Source: Rhodospirillales bacterium (lineage in GTDB: Bacteria; Pseudomonadota; Alphaproteobacteria; SP197). Taken from it: a stretch of DNA of 38,613 nt. Shown one piece after another: positions 1 through 8,015 of the stretch. Made by a program: the position numbers and the translations under genes. The stretch's first letter is position 1; each line of letters starts with the position of its first letter. The stretch covers positions 1 through 38,613 of the forward strand of contig JACONG010000009.1 of NCBI GenBank assembly GCA_014323865.1, written 5' to 3'. The notes below the pieces were generated by a model. The model had not been told where the DNA came from, made no database searches, and saw only the letters and a program-made list of their open reading frames with translations.

Positions 1-1051
1 AGTCTGAGAAATCCTGGGCCCGTGCGCTGACCGTACCGGCATCGAAATCGGCATTGATTGTGAGACTGCCGATGAGACGACGATTGTTGTAAAGATTGTC
101 AGCCCGGACATATCCCGACAAGGTGCCGCTCCCCGCCGGGAGAGAATCCGGGGCTTCGAGAAGGCCGGTTTCGGCAGCTGCAGCGATAAAGTTCATATTA
201 TCGGTTTCCCGGAGATGTCTGAGCGGTCTGATTGTTACACCGCTACCCCCCGGGTTCAGGCGAAGAGCGATTCTTTGACCGTTTTTGTCATCGCTGAGGT
301 AAAAATCACCATTGATATCTGTCGGTGTAGTGCTACCTGGGTCGGTGATGGTGACGGTTTGGCGGCTTGATGCTGTTCCGCTGCCTCGAAGGTTGTTCGA
401 GGCCGCAATCGTATAGGTCCCTGTAATACTAGTGCCGTATACCGTCAACTTCTTCCCACGGCCAGCAAAAACCTCGCCCTGCATATCGGCATCGACGTCT
501 ATGTCACCATTGACACCGTCATTGATCCTGCCATCCAGAGTGCTTGCAAATGCTGTTGTGGTGATCGTTCCGCTACCGGAAAGAGTCCCCAAAACCCTGC
601 CACGGCTATTCCAGCCACCGCTCGGGCTCGGATCGTCGGCAGTGTCAAACCGACGAAAATTGCTTGCAAATGTCGTGACCCTACCGTCACTGAAATCGGC
701 GGTGACTGCAAGACGGCCCATGATTCTTGATGAGCCATAGAACTCAGTCCTCAAATATCCCGTCAGGAGGCCTTTCCCAGCGCTCCGGAGGGAAGACGGG
801 TTGGAAAGAGCAGGGCCCAGAAAGACAGCATTACTTATCGAAGCAAGCTTGCTGGCTTGTTTGTTATATGTGCTCGTCTGGATCGTTGCATTTCGAAAAC
901 CTGCATAGTGCGGCACTACAAGGGGTTCGGGTCCCTGCTGGCCTGTAGCTCCGGGCGCACTGGCGAGAATCGTGGCCTCACCGGAATCGGCGTGGGCGGC
1001 AACCCCTGCAATCAGGAGCACAGCTGCAACAACGCTTGACAGTTTGTTCAT
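1..1051 (-). CDS. Exported beta-rich protein with internal duplication (partial)
   Basis: The frame is open from an ATG at 1051 to the left edge, so the C-terminus is missing; about 350 residues are visible. GGGAGA lies just upstream of the start. The N-terminus (MNKLSSVVAAVLLIAGVAAHA) is a typical Sec signal peptide with AHA before the likely cleavage site and no lipobox. The mature part is rich in Gly, Ser, Thr and Asp in short alternating strands. Two similar blocks are visible: residues about 92-135 (GYLRTEFYGSSRIMGRL, then TADFSDGRV) and about 309-350 (GYVRADNLYNNRRLIGSL, then NADFDAGTV). The pattern of ADF followed by D.G.V resembles strands of TbpB-like eight-stranded barrels, but that is only a resemblance. 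A periplasmic or surface location is inferred. Function is not recognised. Confidence 0.75.
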   Translation of the reverse strand, partial: MNKLSSVVAAVLLIAGVAAHADSGEATILASAPGATGQQGPEPLVVPHYAGFRNATIQTSTYNKQASKLASISNAVFLGPALSNPSSLRSAGKGLLTGYLRTEFYGSSRIMGRLAVTADFSDGRVTTFASNFRRFDTADDPSPSGGWNSRGRVLGTLSGSGTITTTAFASTLDGRINDGVNGDIDVDADMQGEVFAGRGKKLTVYGTSITGTYTIAASNNLRGSGTASSRQTVTITDPGSTTPTDINGDFYLSDDKNGQRIALRLNPGGSGVTIRPLRHLRETDNMNFIAAAAETGLLEAPDSLPAGSGTLSGYVRADNLYNNRRLIGSLTINADFDAGTVSARAQDFSD

Positions 1052-1097
1052 GGTCGATTTCTCCCAGTTCGTCGGGGTTCCCTCAGGACTTAGCCTA

Positions 1098-1127
1098 CTC
1101 ATATTCGATCAAGGCGCAAGACGTCAA
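1098..1127 (-). promoter_or_regulatory. Candidate sigma70 promoter for the exported protein
   Basis: On the minus strand TTGACG (1127-1122) is followed after 18 bases by TATGAG (1103-1098). This would give a 5' leader of about 40 bases before the ATG at 1051. It was recognised by eye only. Confidence 0.45.
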
Positions 1128-1220
1128 GCCCTTTTTTTGCAGCGCCCGAAATCGTCCCGATGTCCTCGCGTGCGATCCTGCCGTCTCTGCAAGGTCGAAC
1201 CTGCGCCCGAGCATGGACGG

Positions 1221-1275
1221 ACAACCGTTCCGGAGCGCCGCCGCGCCCCACAACCGTTCCGGAGCGCCGCCGCGC
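1221..1275. repeat. Tandem duplication, 26 bp with 29-bp period
   Basis: The segment beginning ACAACCGTTCCGGAGCGCCG occurs at 1221-1246 and again, identical over 26 bases, at 1250-1275, with three bases between. It looks like a simple local duplication in non-coding DNA. Confidence 0.85.
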
Positions 1276-1344
1276 ACCGATGCCCTTGCCGAGACCGTGA
1301 CGATGGCCACCGGCGTTGTCGCGTTGCTCGTGGCTGACAGCCCC

Positions 1345-1373
1345 TTGCCCGGAGAAAACCTGACGAATATCCT
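1345..1373 (+). promoter_or_regulatory. Candidate promoter for the aminotransferase gene
   Basis: TTGCCC (1345-1350) and TATCCT (1368-1373) are separated by 17 bases. Transcription would begin near 1380 and leave a leader of about 180 bases that contains the palindrome at 1438 and the hairpin at 1475. The match to consensus is moderate. Confidence 0.3.
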
Positions 1374-1474
1374 GACAGGGTTCACACCTCCTGTGGTCCC
1401 TCATCAAGGGACGCGCGACGGGCCGGGGTGGGAGACCGGAACCCGGTTCCGCTGCGGTGCCGCTCTCCGGAAAA

Positions 1475-1503
1475 GTATCGGCCGGGAACCGACCGGCCGA
1501 TGC
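1475..1503 (+). promoter_or_regulatory. Strong inverted repeat in the aminotransferase leader
   Basis: ATCGGCCGG (1477-1485) is exactly complementary to CCGGCCGAT (1493-1501), with a 7-base loop. Adding a G-U and a G-C pair outside gives an 11-pair stem. No T-run follows, so it is not a normal intrinsic terminator. It ends 59 bases before the ATG and could be an operator or an RNA leader element. Confidence 0.4.
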
Positions 1504-1562
1504 CGGCGCACGGGCAATGGTGCTCGCGGTGCCGTCAAACACAAACGACACACAGGTGCAGC

Positions 1563-2957
1563 ATGAGACGCAATTTCAATTTCGACGTTGAGGGTTTGCT
1601 GGCCAAGGACAAGGCGCATTCCATGCATCCCTGGCACGAGTTCGGCCGGGCGGATCATACCCTGCTCGCCGATTCCGAAGGGATCCACGTCTACGACGGT
1701 GAAGGCAACAGGTATATCGACGGCATCGGCGGCATGTGGGCCGTCCAGCTGGGCTATGGCAACGAGGAAATGGCCCGGGCGATCGCCGACCAGGTGCGCA
1801 GCATGGTCTATTACTCGCCCTGGTCCATGGCAACGCCGCCGCACGCCGAGGTCTCGGCCAAGCTCGCGACGCTGACGCCGGGCGACCTCAACCGCTTTTT
1901 CTATTCGACCGGCGGTTCGACCGCGAACGATGCCGCGGTCCGTTTCGTTCACTACTACTGGAACGTCATGGAGCGGCGTACGAAGAAGTACATCATCACC
2001 CGCGCCGACGCCTATCACGGCAGCACGTATCTGGCGGATTCGCTCTGCGGCAAGCCGGGCAACGACAACCGGATGGAGCGTGTGACCGCGTGGATCAGCC
2101 ATATCTCGTCGCCCAATCCGTACCGCAAGCCCGCCGGCATGACCGACGATCAGTTCCTCGATCACCTGATGGAGGAGTTCGAGGGCCGGATCGACGAGCT
2201 TGGTGCCGATAACGTCGCGGCCTTCATCGCCGAGCCGATCCTGGCCTCGGGCGGTGTCATCGTGCCGCCGAAGGGTTATCAGAAGCGCTGCCTCGAACTC
2301 TGCCGCAAGCATGACATCCTCTACATCTCCGACGAGGTCGTGACGGGCTTCGGCCGCATGGGCCATTTCTTCGCCTCGGAGCCGGTGTTCGATATCGTTC
2401 CGGACATCATCACGGCGGCCAAGGGCTTCACGTCGGGCTACATCCCGGCCGGCGTGACGGCGATCTCGGAGAAGCTGCACCAGGACATCATCGACAAGTC
2501 CGGTGAGTCCGCGACCTTCTCGATGGGCTTCACCTACTCCGGTCACCCGGTTGCCATGGCGGCCGCGCTCAAGAACATCGAGATCATGGAGCGTGACAAC
2601 ATCATGGGTCACGCCCGCGAAACCGGCGCGTACTTCCAGGAGCGTCTGCGGGGTTTGGGCGATCTGCCCATGGTCGGCAATGTGCGCGGTCTCGGCCTGA
2701 TGGGCTGCATCGAGTGCGTGAAGAGCAAGGCCAGCAAGGAGCCGTTCGAAGACAGCCTCTCGGTCGGCAAGAAGATCGACCGCAAGTGTCAGGAGTACGG
2801 CCTGATCCTGCGGCCGATGTGGCACCTCTGCGTGTTCTCGCCGCCGATCATCATCACCAGGAACCAGGTCGACGACATGGTCGGCATCATGGAGAAGGCG
2901 ATCAGGGACGTCGCCGACGACATGATCCGCGACGGTTCGTGGGACGGCAAGGACTGA
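1563..2957 (+). CDS. Class III (omega) PLP-dependent aminotransferase
   Basis: The product has 464 residues, normal for class III aminotransferases, which move an amino group from an amine or omega-amino acid to a keto acid such as pyruvate. Visible features are FYSTGGSTANDAAVRF (residues about 113-128, phosphate-binding region), AYHGST (150-155), ISDEVVTGFGRMG (255-267, with Asp257 expected to bind the pyridine nitrogen) and TAAKGFTSGYIPAG (284-297), where Lys287 should carry PLP. The frame is open further upstream to 1428, but the family N-terminus fits the ATG at 1563 (MRRNFNFDVEG). It stands alone, convergent with the next gene. Substrate cannot be read from sequence; taurine, beta-alanine or putrescine relatives are possible. 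Confidence 0.93.
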   Translation: MRRNFNFDVEGLLAKDKAHSMHPWHEFGRADHTLLADSEGIHVYDGEGNRYIDGIGGMWAVQLGYGNEEMARAIADQVRSMVYYSPWSMATPPHAEVSAKLATLTPGDLNRFFYSTGGSTANDAAVRFVHYYWNVMERRTKKYIITRADAYHGSTYLADSLCGKPGNDNRMERVTAWISHISSPNPYRKPAGMTDDQFLDHLMEEFEGRIDELGADNVAAFIAEPILASGGVIVPPKGYQKRCLELCRKHDILYISDEVVTGFGRMGHFFASEPVFDIVPDIITAAKGFTSGYIPAGVTAISEKLHQDIIDKSGESATFSMGFTYSGHPVAMAAALKNIEIMERDNIMGHARETGAYFQERLRGLGDLPMVGNVRGLGLMGCIECVKSKASKEPFEDSLSVGKKIDRKCQEYGLILRPMWHLCVFSPPIIITRNQVDDMVGIMEKAIRDVADDMIRDGSWDGKD

Positions 2958-2979
2958 TCCCGACGCCCCCGTGACGCGG

Positions 2980-2996
2980 ATGCGGGCGGGCCGCAT
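2980..2996. terminator. Small inverted repeat between convergent genes
   Basis: ATGCGG (2980-2985) and CCGCAT (2991-2996) can pair across a GCGGG loop. It sits in the 44-base gap between two converging genes, the right place for a shared terminator, but the stem is short and no T-run follows on either strand. Confidence 0.3.
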
Positions 2997-3001
2997 GGCG
3001 A

Positions 3002-4201
3002 TCAGGTCTGGCGGAAGGGCGAGTACTTGCGTTCGATCGCGTCGGCTTCCCAGTCGATCTGGCGGCCTTCCTTCTCAAGGAAATGCGTCACGGCCTCGCG
3101 CAGGCCGCCGTGTTCGATCCAATGGGCCGAATAGGTGTGCATCGGCATGTAGCCGCGCTGGATCTTGTGGCTGCCCTGGGCACCCGCCTCGACGCGAGCA
3201 AGTCCGTGCGCGATGGCATAGTCGATGGCCTGGTAGTAGCAGACCTCGAAATGCAACATGCGGTGGTCTTCGATGCAGCCCCAGTAGCGACCGAACAGCG
3301 TTTCGCTGCCGATGAGATTGAGGGCACCGGCGATCCAGCGACCCTCCCGGCGACACATGACAAGCAGCACGTCCTCGCCCATGCGTTCGCCCAGCAGATG
3401 AAAGAACTCGCGGGTCAGATAGGGCGTGCCCCACTTGCGGTTCCCGGTATCGCGGTAGAACGCATGGAACGCCTCCCATACGTCGGGATCGTCGAGGGCG
3501 TCGCCGGTCAGCTGGACGATCTCGATGTCGTTCCCGGTCGCCTCGCGCCGCTCCTTGCGGATCGCTTTTCGCTTGCGTGAGGCGAGACTCCCGAGAAAGC
3601 CGTCAAAACTCTCGTAACCGTCGTTATCCCAGTGAAACTGCAGGCCGGTACGCTGCAGGAAGCCCAGCTCGCCCATCAGGGACCACTCGGCTTCGGTCGC
3701 AAAGTTGACATGGGCCGACGACACACCGGCTTCCTCTGCAACGCGAACAACGGTGGCGGCGAGGGTCTTGCGCAGGGCATCGGCGTCGGCCGCATTCCCG
3801 GGCACCAGCAGGCGTGACCCGGTCGCCGGCGTGAAGGGCACCGCGACAAGCAGTTTCGGATAGTAACGCCCACCCGCCCGTTCGAAGGCGTCGGCCCAGC
3901 CGTGGTCGAAGACATACTCGCCGTAGGAATGGTTCTTGAAGTAGGCCGGTGTGCAGCCCAGCAGGTTGCCGTCGAGCGTTTCGAGCAGGATGTGGGCCGG
4001 CGCCCAGCCGGTCTCGGGTGTCGCCGATCCGCTGTCCTCCAGGCAGGCCAGAAAGCTGTGCTTGAGGAACGGATTCCTCGAACCGGCACAGGCGTCCCAG
4101 GCTTCGGGCGCGACATTGTGAATGCTTGCGATACTTCGTGTCTGAAGCGTCGTCGCGCTGAACTCCGGAACGTCGTCGGATGATGCGGGCAGGTCGGCCA
4201 T
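3002..4201 (-). CDS. FemAB/GNAT-like acyltransferase (DUF482-type)
   Basis: The product has 399 residues and resembles the PF04339/COG3146 family of FemAB-like proteins, predicted acyltransferases of unknown substrate in proteobacteria. Typical stretches are NPFLKHSFLACLEDSGS near residues 43-60, the aromatic-rich HSYGEYVFDHGWADAF near 97-112, KRKAIRKERR in the middle, and a C-terminal region with GRYWGCIEDHRMLHFEVCYY followed by EAGAQGSHKIQRGY. Together these give a double GNAT-like fold with a conserved basic and aromatic C-terminal site. No signal peptide is visible, so it is probably cytosolic. The next gene upstream on the same strand ends 219 bases away, across a tandem repeat, so the two may be separately transcribed. 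Confidence 0.85.
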   Translation of the reverse strand: MADLPASSDDVPEFSATTLQTRSIASIHNVAPEAWDACAGSRNPFLKHSFLACLEDSGSATPETGWAPAHILLETLDGNLLGCTPAYFKNHSYGEYVFDHGWADAFERAGGRYYPKLLVAVPFTPATGSRLLVPGNAADADALRKTLAATVVRVAEEAGVSSAHVNFATEAEWSLMGELGFLQRTGLQFHWDNDGYESFDGFLGSLASRKRKAIRKERREATGNDIEIVQLTGDALDDPDVWEAFHAFYRDTGNRKWGTPYLTREFFHLLGERMGEDVLLVMCRREGRWIAGALNLIGSETLFGRYWGCIEDHRMLHFEVCYYQAIDYAIAHGLARVEAGAQGSHKIQRGYMPMHTYSAHWIEHGGLREAVTHFLEKEGRQIDWEADAIERKYSPFRQT

Positions 4202-4244
4202 GTCGTTGCAGTTTGCGTGGTGATCCGGATAAATGCATCCCCCT

Positions 4245-4282
4245 TACACGATGCCGATACACGATGCCGATACACGATGCCG
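4245..4282. repeat. Three tandem copies of a 13-bp unit
   Basis: The unit TACACGATGCCGA is repeated at 4245-4257, 4258-4270 and, for 12 bases, 4271-4282. It lies in the gap upstream of the FemAB-like gene, about 44 bases before that gene's ATG on the minus strand, so copy number could affect its leader or promoter spacing. Confidence 0.85.
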
Positions 4283-4420
4283 GAGAGCACTGCGGGCGGT
4301 GACGATGCCCTGCGTCGCTACGAACCGGGCCTGATGCTGGCCGCGGCGCACCGCAAGCCGTGACGGCCGTCACCGGCGTGAACGGTCGATGCGGTTGCAG
4401 ACCTGCCCTGAACCCTTGTT

Positions 4421-6073
4421 TCATGGAGAATTCGGGACCTGGCTGTTCAGCGGACTGCTTGCCGAGATATCGCGGATGTCGGTCACGACATGGATCAGGC
4501 CTGGACCGTCGTGGGCGAGCGCCTCGTCAAATGCCGGTCCGAAGCCGTCTGTCGTCGTCACGGTCCAGGACTTTGCGCCATAGGCCGCCCCCAGTGCCGC
4601 AAAGTCGGGGCTGTTGAGGGCAATCGCGGCATAGTTGCCCGCTCCGGCATAGCGATGCTGGTGCATCATGATGGTGCCGTAGTGGCTGTTGTCGCAGACC
4701 ACAACGGTGACTTTCAGGCCGTTCTGCACGGCAGTCGAGAGTTCCTGACCTGTCATCATGAATCCGCCGTCACCGACAAAGGAGACAACATGCGCCCCCT
4801 CGCGTGCCAGGGCGGCACCGACCGCCGATGGCACGGCATAGCCCATCGCACCGGCCATGGGGCCGGCCTGACTGTCGGGCAGGCGATAGCGGAAATGGCG
4901 ATGGAGCCAGGTCGAGAAATTGCCGGCGTCGTTGGTGACGACGTGATCGATCTCCGCGAGACGGCTGTCGACATGCCGGATGACCGCGGTCATGTCGACG
5001 GCACCGACCGCGTCCGGCGCCTGGGCCTGATACCTTTCGAAGCCGGCGCGAAGCCTGGCCTGCCAGGCGGCCCGTTCGGCGCTGGGTGTTTCAATCGCTG
5101 TCGTCAGCGCCCGCAGCACCGGCCCGACCCCGGACGCAATGCCCAGCGTGGGCCGCAACCCGGCGACGGTCCGGGGATCGGGATGAATCACGATCATCGC
5201 TTTGGGATCGTCGCGCAGCGTGAAGTCCACCGACGTGATGGCATCGAAGCGGCTTCCGGCCAGAATCACCAGGTCGGCCTCGGCCCAGGCCTCCTGCAGA
5301 TAGGGCGGGCGACCGAGCCCGAAGAGGCCGGCGTAGGCCGGGTGGTCGTTGTTGAGCGCGTCCTGACAGCGGAAGGCCGAGACCACGGCAGCCGCGGCCG
5401 ATTCCGCAAAGGCTCCGAGGCGCATGGTTGCGGCTTCGGATTTGATCAGCTCGCCCGCGATGATGAGCACACGCTTCGCGTTGTCGATCAGAGCGGCGGC
5501 CTCGCGGATCTGCCGGTCGCCGGCGTTGCCCCGGACCGGCGGGAGAGGCGTGGGGATGGCAACATCGCCCGCTTCGGCTTCGGTCACGTCTTCGGGCAGC
5601 ACGACCACCACCGGACCGGGGCGACCGGCCTGGGCGATGGTCAGAGCATCTGCGGTGGCGCGCGCCACGTCCGCGGGGTCGATCGGCTCCAGCACGGCCT
5701 TGGCGATCGTGCCGAAGAAGGCCTTGTAGTCGATCTCCTGGAACGCCTCGCGACCCAGTTCCTCGCGCGGCACCTGGCCGATGAAGAGCACCAGTGGGAT
5801 GGAGTCCTGATCGGCGGTGTGCACGCCGATTGATGCGTTGGTCGCACCGGGGCCGCGGCTGACGAAGGCGATGCCGGGCCGCCGCGCGATCTTGGCGTAG
5901 CCGTTTGCGGCAAAGGTCGCGCCGGACTCGTGCCGGTTGGTCACCAGCCGAATGCTGCTGGCGTGCCGGCGCAGTCCGTCGAGCACGGCGAGATAGCTCT
6001 CGCCGGGCACGCAGAAGACCGTGTCGACCGCGTGTGAGGCCAGTGTCTGGACCAGGGCCTCGCCGCCGTTCAT
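4421..6073 (-). CDS. Thiamine pyrophosphate enzyme, acetolactate synthase-like
   Basis: The product has 550 residues and the three-domain layout of the AHAS/benzoylformate decarboxylase family. The N-terminal pyrimidine-binding domain has VPGESYLAVLDGL and NRHESGATFAANGYA, with Glu49 as the expected TPP-activating residue, followed by SRGPGATNASIG. The C-terminal PP-binding domain has GAMGYAVPSAVGAALA, then FVGDGGFMMTGQEL and CDNSHYGTI, the GDG...N motif for Mg-TPP. The frame continues upstream to 6157, inside the RidA gene, but MNGGEALVQTLASHAV at 6073 matches the family start and begins four bases after the RidA stop. Co-transcription with RidA suggests amino-acid or keto-acid metabolism. 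Biosynthetic AHAS is less likely because no small regulatory subunit gene is next to it. Confidence 0.9.
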   Translation of the reverse strand: MNGGEALVQTLASHAVDTVFCVPGESYLAVLDGLRRHASSIRLVTNRHESGATFAANGYAKIARRPGIAFVSRGPGATNASIGVHTADQDSIPLVLFIGQVPREELGREAFQEIDYKAFFGTIAKAVLEPIDPADVARATADALTIAQAGRPGPVVVVLPEDVTEAEAGDVAIPTPLPPVRGNAGDRQIREAAALIDNAKRVLIIAGELIKSEAATMRLGAFAESAAAAVVSAFRCQDALNNDHPAYAGLFGLGRPPYLQEAWAEADLVILAGSRFDAITSVDFTLRDDPKAMIVIHPDPRTVAGLRPTLGIASGVGPVLRALTTAIETPSAERAAWQARLRAGFERYQAQAPDAVGAVDMTAVIRHVDSRLAEIDHVVTNDAGNFSTWLHRHFRYRLPDSQAGPMAGAMGYAVPSAVGAALAREGAHVVSFVGDGGFMMTGQELSTAVQNGLKVTVVVCDNSHYGTIMMHQHRYAGAGNYAAIALNSPDFAALGAAYGAKSWTVTTTDGFGPAFDEALAHDGPGLIHVVTDIRDISASSPLNSQVPNSP

Positions 6074-6077
6074 CGGA

Positions 6078-6545
6078 TCAGGCGATCTCGACGATGGCGT
6101 CGACTTCTGTCGCCACGTTGAGCGGCAGGGCAGGGCAGCCGACCGCGGCGCGGGCATGTTTGCCCTTGTCGCCGAAGACCTCGACCATCAGGTCGCTGGC
6201 GCCGTTGATCACCTTGGGATGGTCGTGGAAGTCCCCATCGGCGTTGACGAAGCCGCCGAGACGCACGATGCGCCGGACCCGGTCGAGGTCGCCGCCGCAA
6301 GCCGCCTTGACCTGCGCGATGATGTTCAGCGCGCAGAGCCGTGCGGCCTGATAACCCTCATCGACCGAGACGTCCCGGCCCAGCTTGCCCCGGTATTTCA
6401 GCTCACCGTTGTGAAGCGTGATCTGGCCCGCCACGAAGACATGGTTGCCGCTCAACACATACGGTACATAGTTCGCCGCCGGCGCTGCCGCTTCGGGCAG
6501 CTCGATGCCGAGTTCGGCGAGGCGCGCGTCAATTTCTCCGGCCAT
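6078..6545 (-). CDS. RidA/YjgF family enamine-imine deaminase-like protein
   Basis: The product has 155 residues, the size of the longer RidA-like subfamily. Members hydrolyse reactive enamine or imine intermediates from PLP enzymes and work as trimers. Family features are the central YVLSGNHVFVAGQI strand, DEGYQAARLCALNIIAQVK helix, a strand-turn RIVRLGGFVNADGDFHD and the C-terminal KHARAAVGCPALPLNVATEVD. The C-terminal Arg of KHARAAVG corresponds to the substrate-carboxylate Arg of active members. AAGGAG lies nine bases before the ATG. It is the first gene of a two-gene unit with the TPP enzyme. Confidence 0.92.
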   Translation of the reverse strand: MAGEIDARLAELGIELPEAAAPAANYVPYVLSGNHVFVAGQITLHNGELKYRGKLGRDVSVDEGYQAARLCALNIIAQVKAACGGDLDRVRRIVRLGGFVNADGDFHDHPKVINGASDLMVEVFGDKGKHARAAVGCPALPLNVATEVDAIVEIA

Positions 6546-6625
6546 GTCTTCGTCTCCTTGAAATGAGCGTATCGGACGACCGACATACGGAGTTCCCCGG
6601 GCAGCGTCAACGGATGTGAGGTGCG

Positions 6626-7354
6626 ATGAGCGAGGGTGAGCGAAGCGATGGGCAAAAGGCGCGTCTGGGCATGGCGATGGTCGCGCTCGGAGCCTTCGGT
6701 TTCGGGTTGTTGCCGATCTTCCTGTTCGAAGGCTATGCCATGCTGCCCGCCTCGATTACGGTGCTGGTGTTCTACACCTATCCGGCGTTCACGCTGGTGA
6801 TCGCGCGGGTCCTGTTTGGCGTGAGGATCGAGCCGAGGATGCTCGGCACCATCGTTCTTGTGGTGTTTGCAGCCACCCTGATCCTGGCACCCGACGCGAT
6901 CGAGTTCGGGTTGATGCCTGCCGTGTTTGTCACGTTCGGTGCGCCGCTGGGATACAGCCTCTATCTCGTCTGCCTCAGCCGCATTCCGAGCGACGTCGAC
7001 CCCGCGCTCAGGACTCTGTTGCTGACGACTGCGGCGGGCCTCGTCGCAGGTGCCTATACGCTCCTCGTCGAGGGCGGGCTCACATTGCCGGTCAGTACCG
7101 CGGGCTGGGTCTCGCTGGCCGGCATGACGCTGGTGACGGGCATTGTCGGCATCATGCTGGTCGTGGTCGGCGCATCCCTGGCCGGCAGTGCACGCGCCGC
7201 GGTAGCGGGATCGGGCGAACTCGTCACGGTTCTCGCCGTGGGATGGCTGCTGTTCGGCGAGGTGGTCACAGTGGAAGCCGTGTTGGGGGCTGGCCTGATC
7301 TTCGGTGCAATCGTGATCAGCCTGCCGCGTGAACGACCGGTCGGGAAGACCTGA
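6626..7354 (+). CDS. EamA/DMT-family permease, short at the N-terminus
   Basis: The product has 242 residues and is strongly hydrophobic, with the two-repeat EamA pattern: MLPASITVLVFYTYPAFTLVIARVLFG in the first half, and a second half ending GSGELVTVLAVGWLLFGEVVTVEAVLGAGLIFGAIVIS. Ten-helix members usually have about 290 residues. Here the first residues after the start already correspond to the third helix of the usual fold, so roughly two N-terminal helices are absent, and the DNA upstream is a gene on the other strand. It is either a naturally short exporter or a 5'-truncated gene that kept a start codon. Its last 38 bases overlap the convergent glycosylase gene. Substrate unknown. Confidence 0.8.
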   Translation: MSEGERSDGQKARLGMAMVALGAFGFGLLPIFLFEGYAMLPASITVLVFYTYPAFTLVIARVLFGVRIEPRMLGTIVLVVFAATLILAPDAIEFGLMPAVFVTFGAPLGYSLYLVCLSRIPSDVDPALRTLLLTTAAGLVAGAYTLLVEGGLTLPVSTAGWVSLAGMTLVTGIVGIMLVVVGASLAGSARAAVAGSGELVTVLAVGWLLFGEVVTVEAVLGAGLIFGAIVISLPRERPVGKT

Positions 7355-7982
7355 AGCCGGCGCGAACCATCCTGAAGACATCCTCGAACATGGCTGGCGT
7401 CAGCCGTCCGGTGTTCGTGTTGAGCCGCGAGCAGTGATAGCTGTCGACAAGCCGGATGCCGTTCTCAAGCGCATGGTTGGCGGCATGGCCGAACCTGGCC
7501 GCCTTGCGTCTGATACCCAGCGCGTCGAGCACCGCGTTATGGGCAATGCCACCGAGCGCCACGACGACCTCGAGCTTCGCAAGACCCTGGATTTCCGCGC
7601 TGAGGAAGGGATTGCAGGCCCTGATCTCGGCGCCGGTCGGCTTGTTCTCCGGTGGAACACAGCGCACGGCGTTTGTGATCCGGCAGTCGACCAGCTTCAG
7701 GCTGTCGTCAGGCCGGGCTTCGAACACACCCTCGGCGAAACCCGCTGCAATCAGCGTCGGATAGAGCAGGTCGCCCGCGCCGTCGCCGGTGAAGGGGCGC
7801 CCGGTCCGGTTCGCACCGCGCAGGCCAGGTGCCAGCCCGACCACCAGAAGGCGGGCATCGGCCGGGCCGAAACCCGGCACCGGCGCGTTGCACCAGCCGG
7901 GTTTCCTGGACCGCCAGTCGTTACGGAAGGCTGCAAGCCTGGGGCAGTGCGGACAATCCCGTTGCGGGATCGCCGTGGTCAC
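7317..7982 (-). CDS. Uracil-DNA glycosylase, family 5 (UdgB)-like
   Basis: The product has 221 residues. It begins with CPHC (Cys10, Cys13) and has a second pair of cysteines in the NAVRC...RAC segment, together the likely 4Fe-4S ligands of family 4/5 glycosylases. The active-site block VVGLAPGLRGANRTGRPF followed by TGDGAG matches the family-5 GLAPG motif, and DSYHCSRLNTNTG near the C-terminus is the minor-groove loop (H-S-x-x-N pattern). It removes uracil, and in characterised relatives other deaminated bases, from DNA. It overlaps the convergent permease gene by 38 bases and follows the NYN gene on the same strand after 33 bases. Confidence 0.9.
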   Translation of the reverse strand: MTTAIPQRDCPHCPRLAAFRNDWRSRKPGWCNAPVPGFGPADARLLVVGLAPGLRGANRTGRPFTGDGAGDLLYPTLIAAGFAEGVFEARPDDSLKLVDCRITNAVRCVPPENKPTGAEIRACNPFLSAEIQGLAKLEVVVALGGIAHNAVLDALGIRRKAARFGHAANHALENGIRLVDSYHCSRLNTNTGRLTPAMFEDVFRMVRAGFRSSRPVVHAAG

Positions 7983-8015
7983 CTGCGCACCGGGACCGCT
8001 TCGTTGGCATTGTTT

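Larger units (their letters stand above)
1052..1562. other. Gene-free interval between divergent genes
   Basis: About 510 bases lie between the divergent exported-protein gene and the aminotransferase gene. They hold the candidate minus-strand promoter, a tandem duplication at 1221-1275, a candidate plus-strand promoter at 1345-1373, a 13-base palindrome GGAACC-C-GGTTCC at 1438-1450 and a strong inverted repeat at 1475-1503. The open frames here have no recognisable product and are taken as high-GC shadows. Confidence 0.6.

Noticed and set aside
1404..2996. 530-codon minus-strand open frame across the aminotransferase gene
   Set aside because: Its translation is rich in Arg, Asp, His and Val with no domain, as expected for the antisense of a GC-rich gene; the plus strand encodes a clear enzyme.
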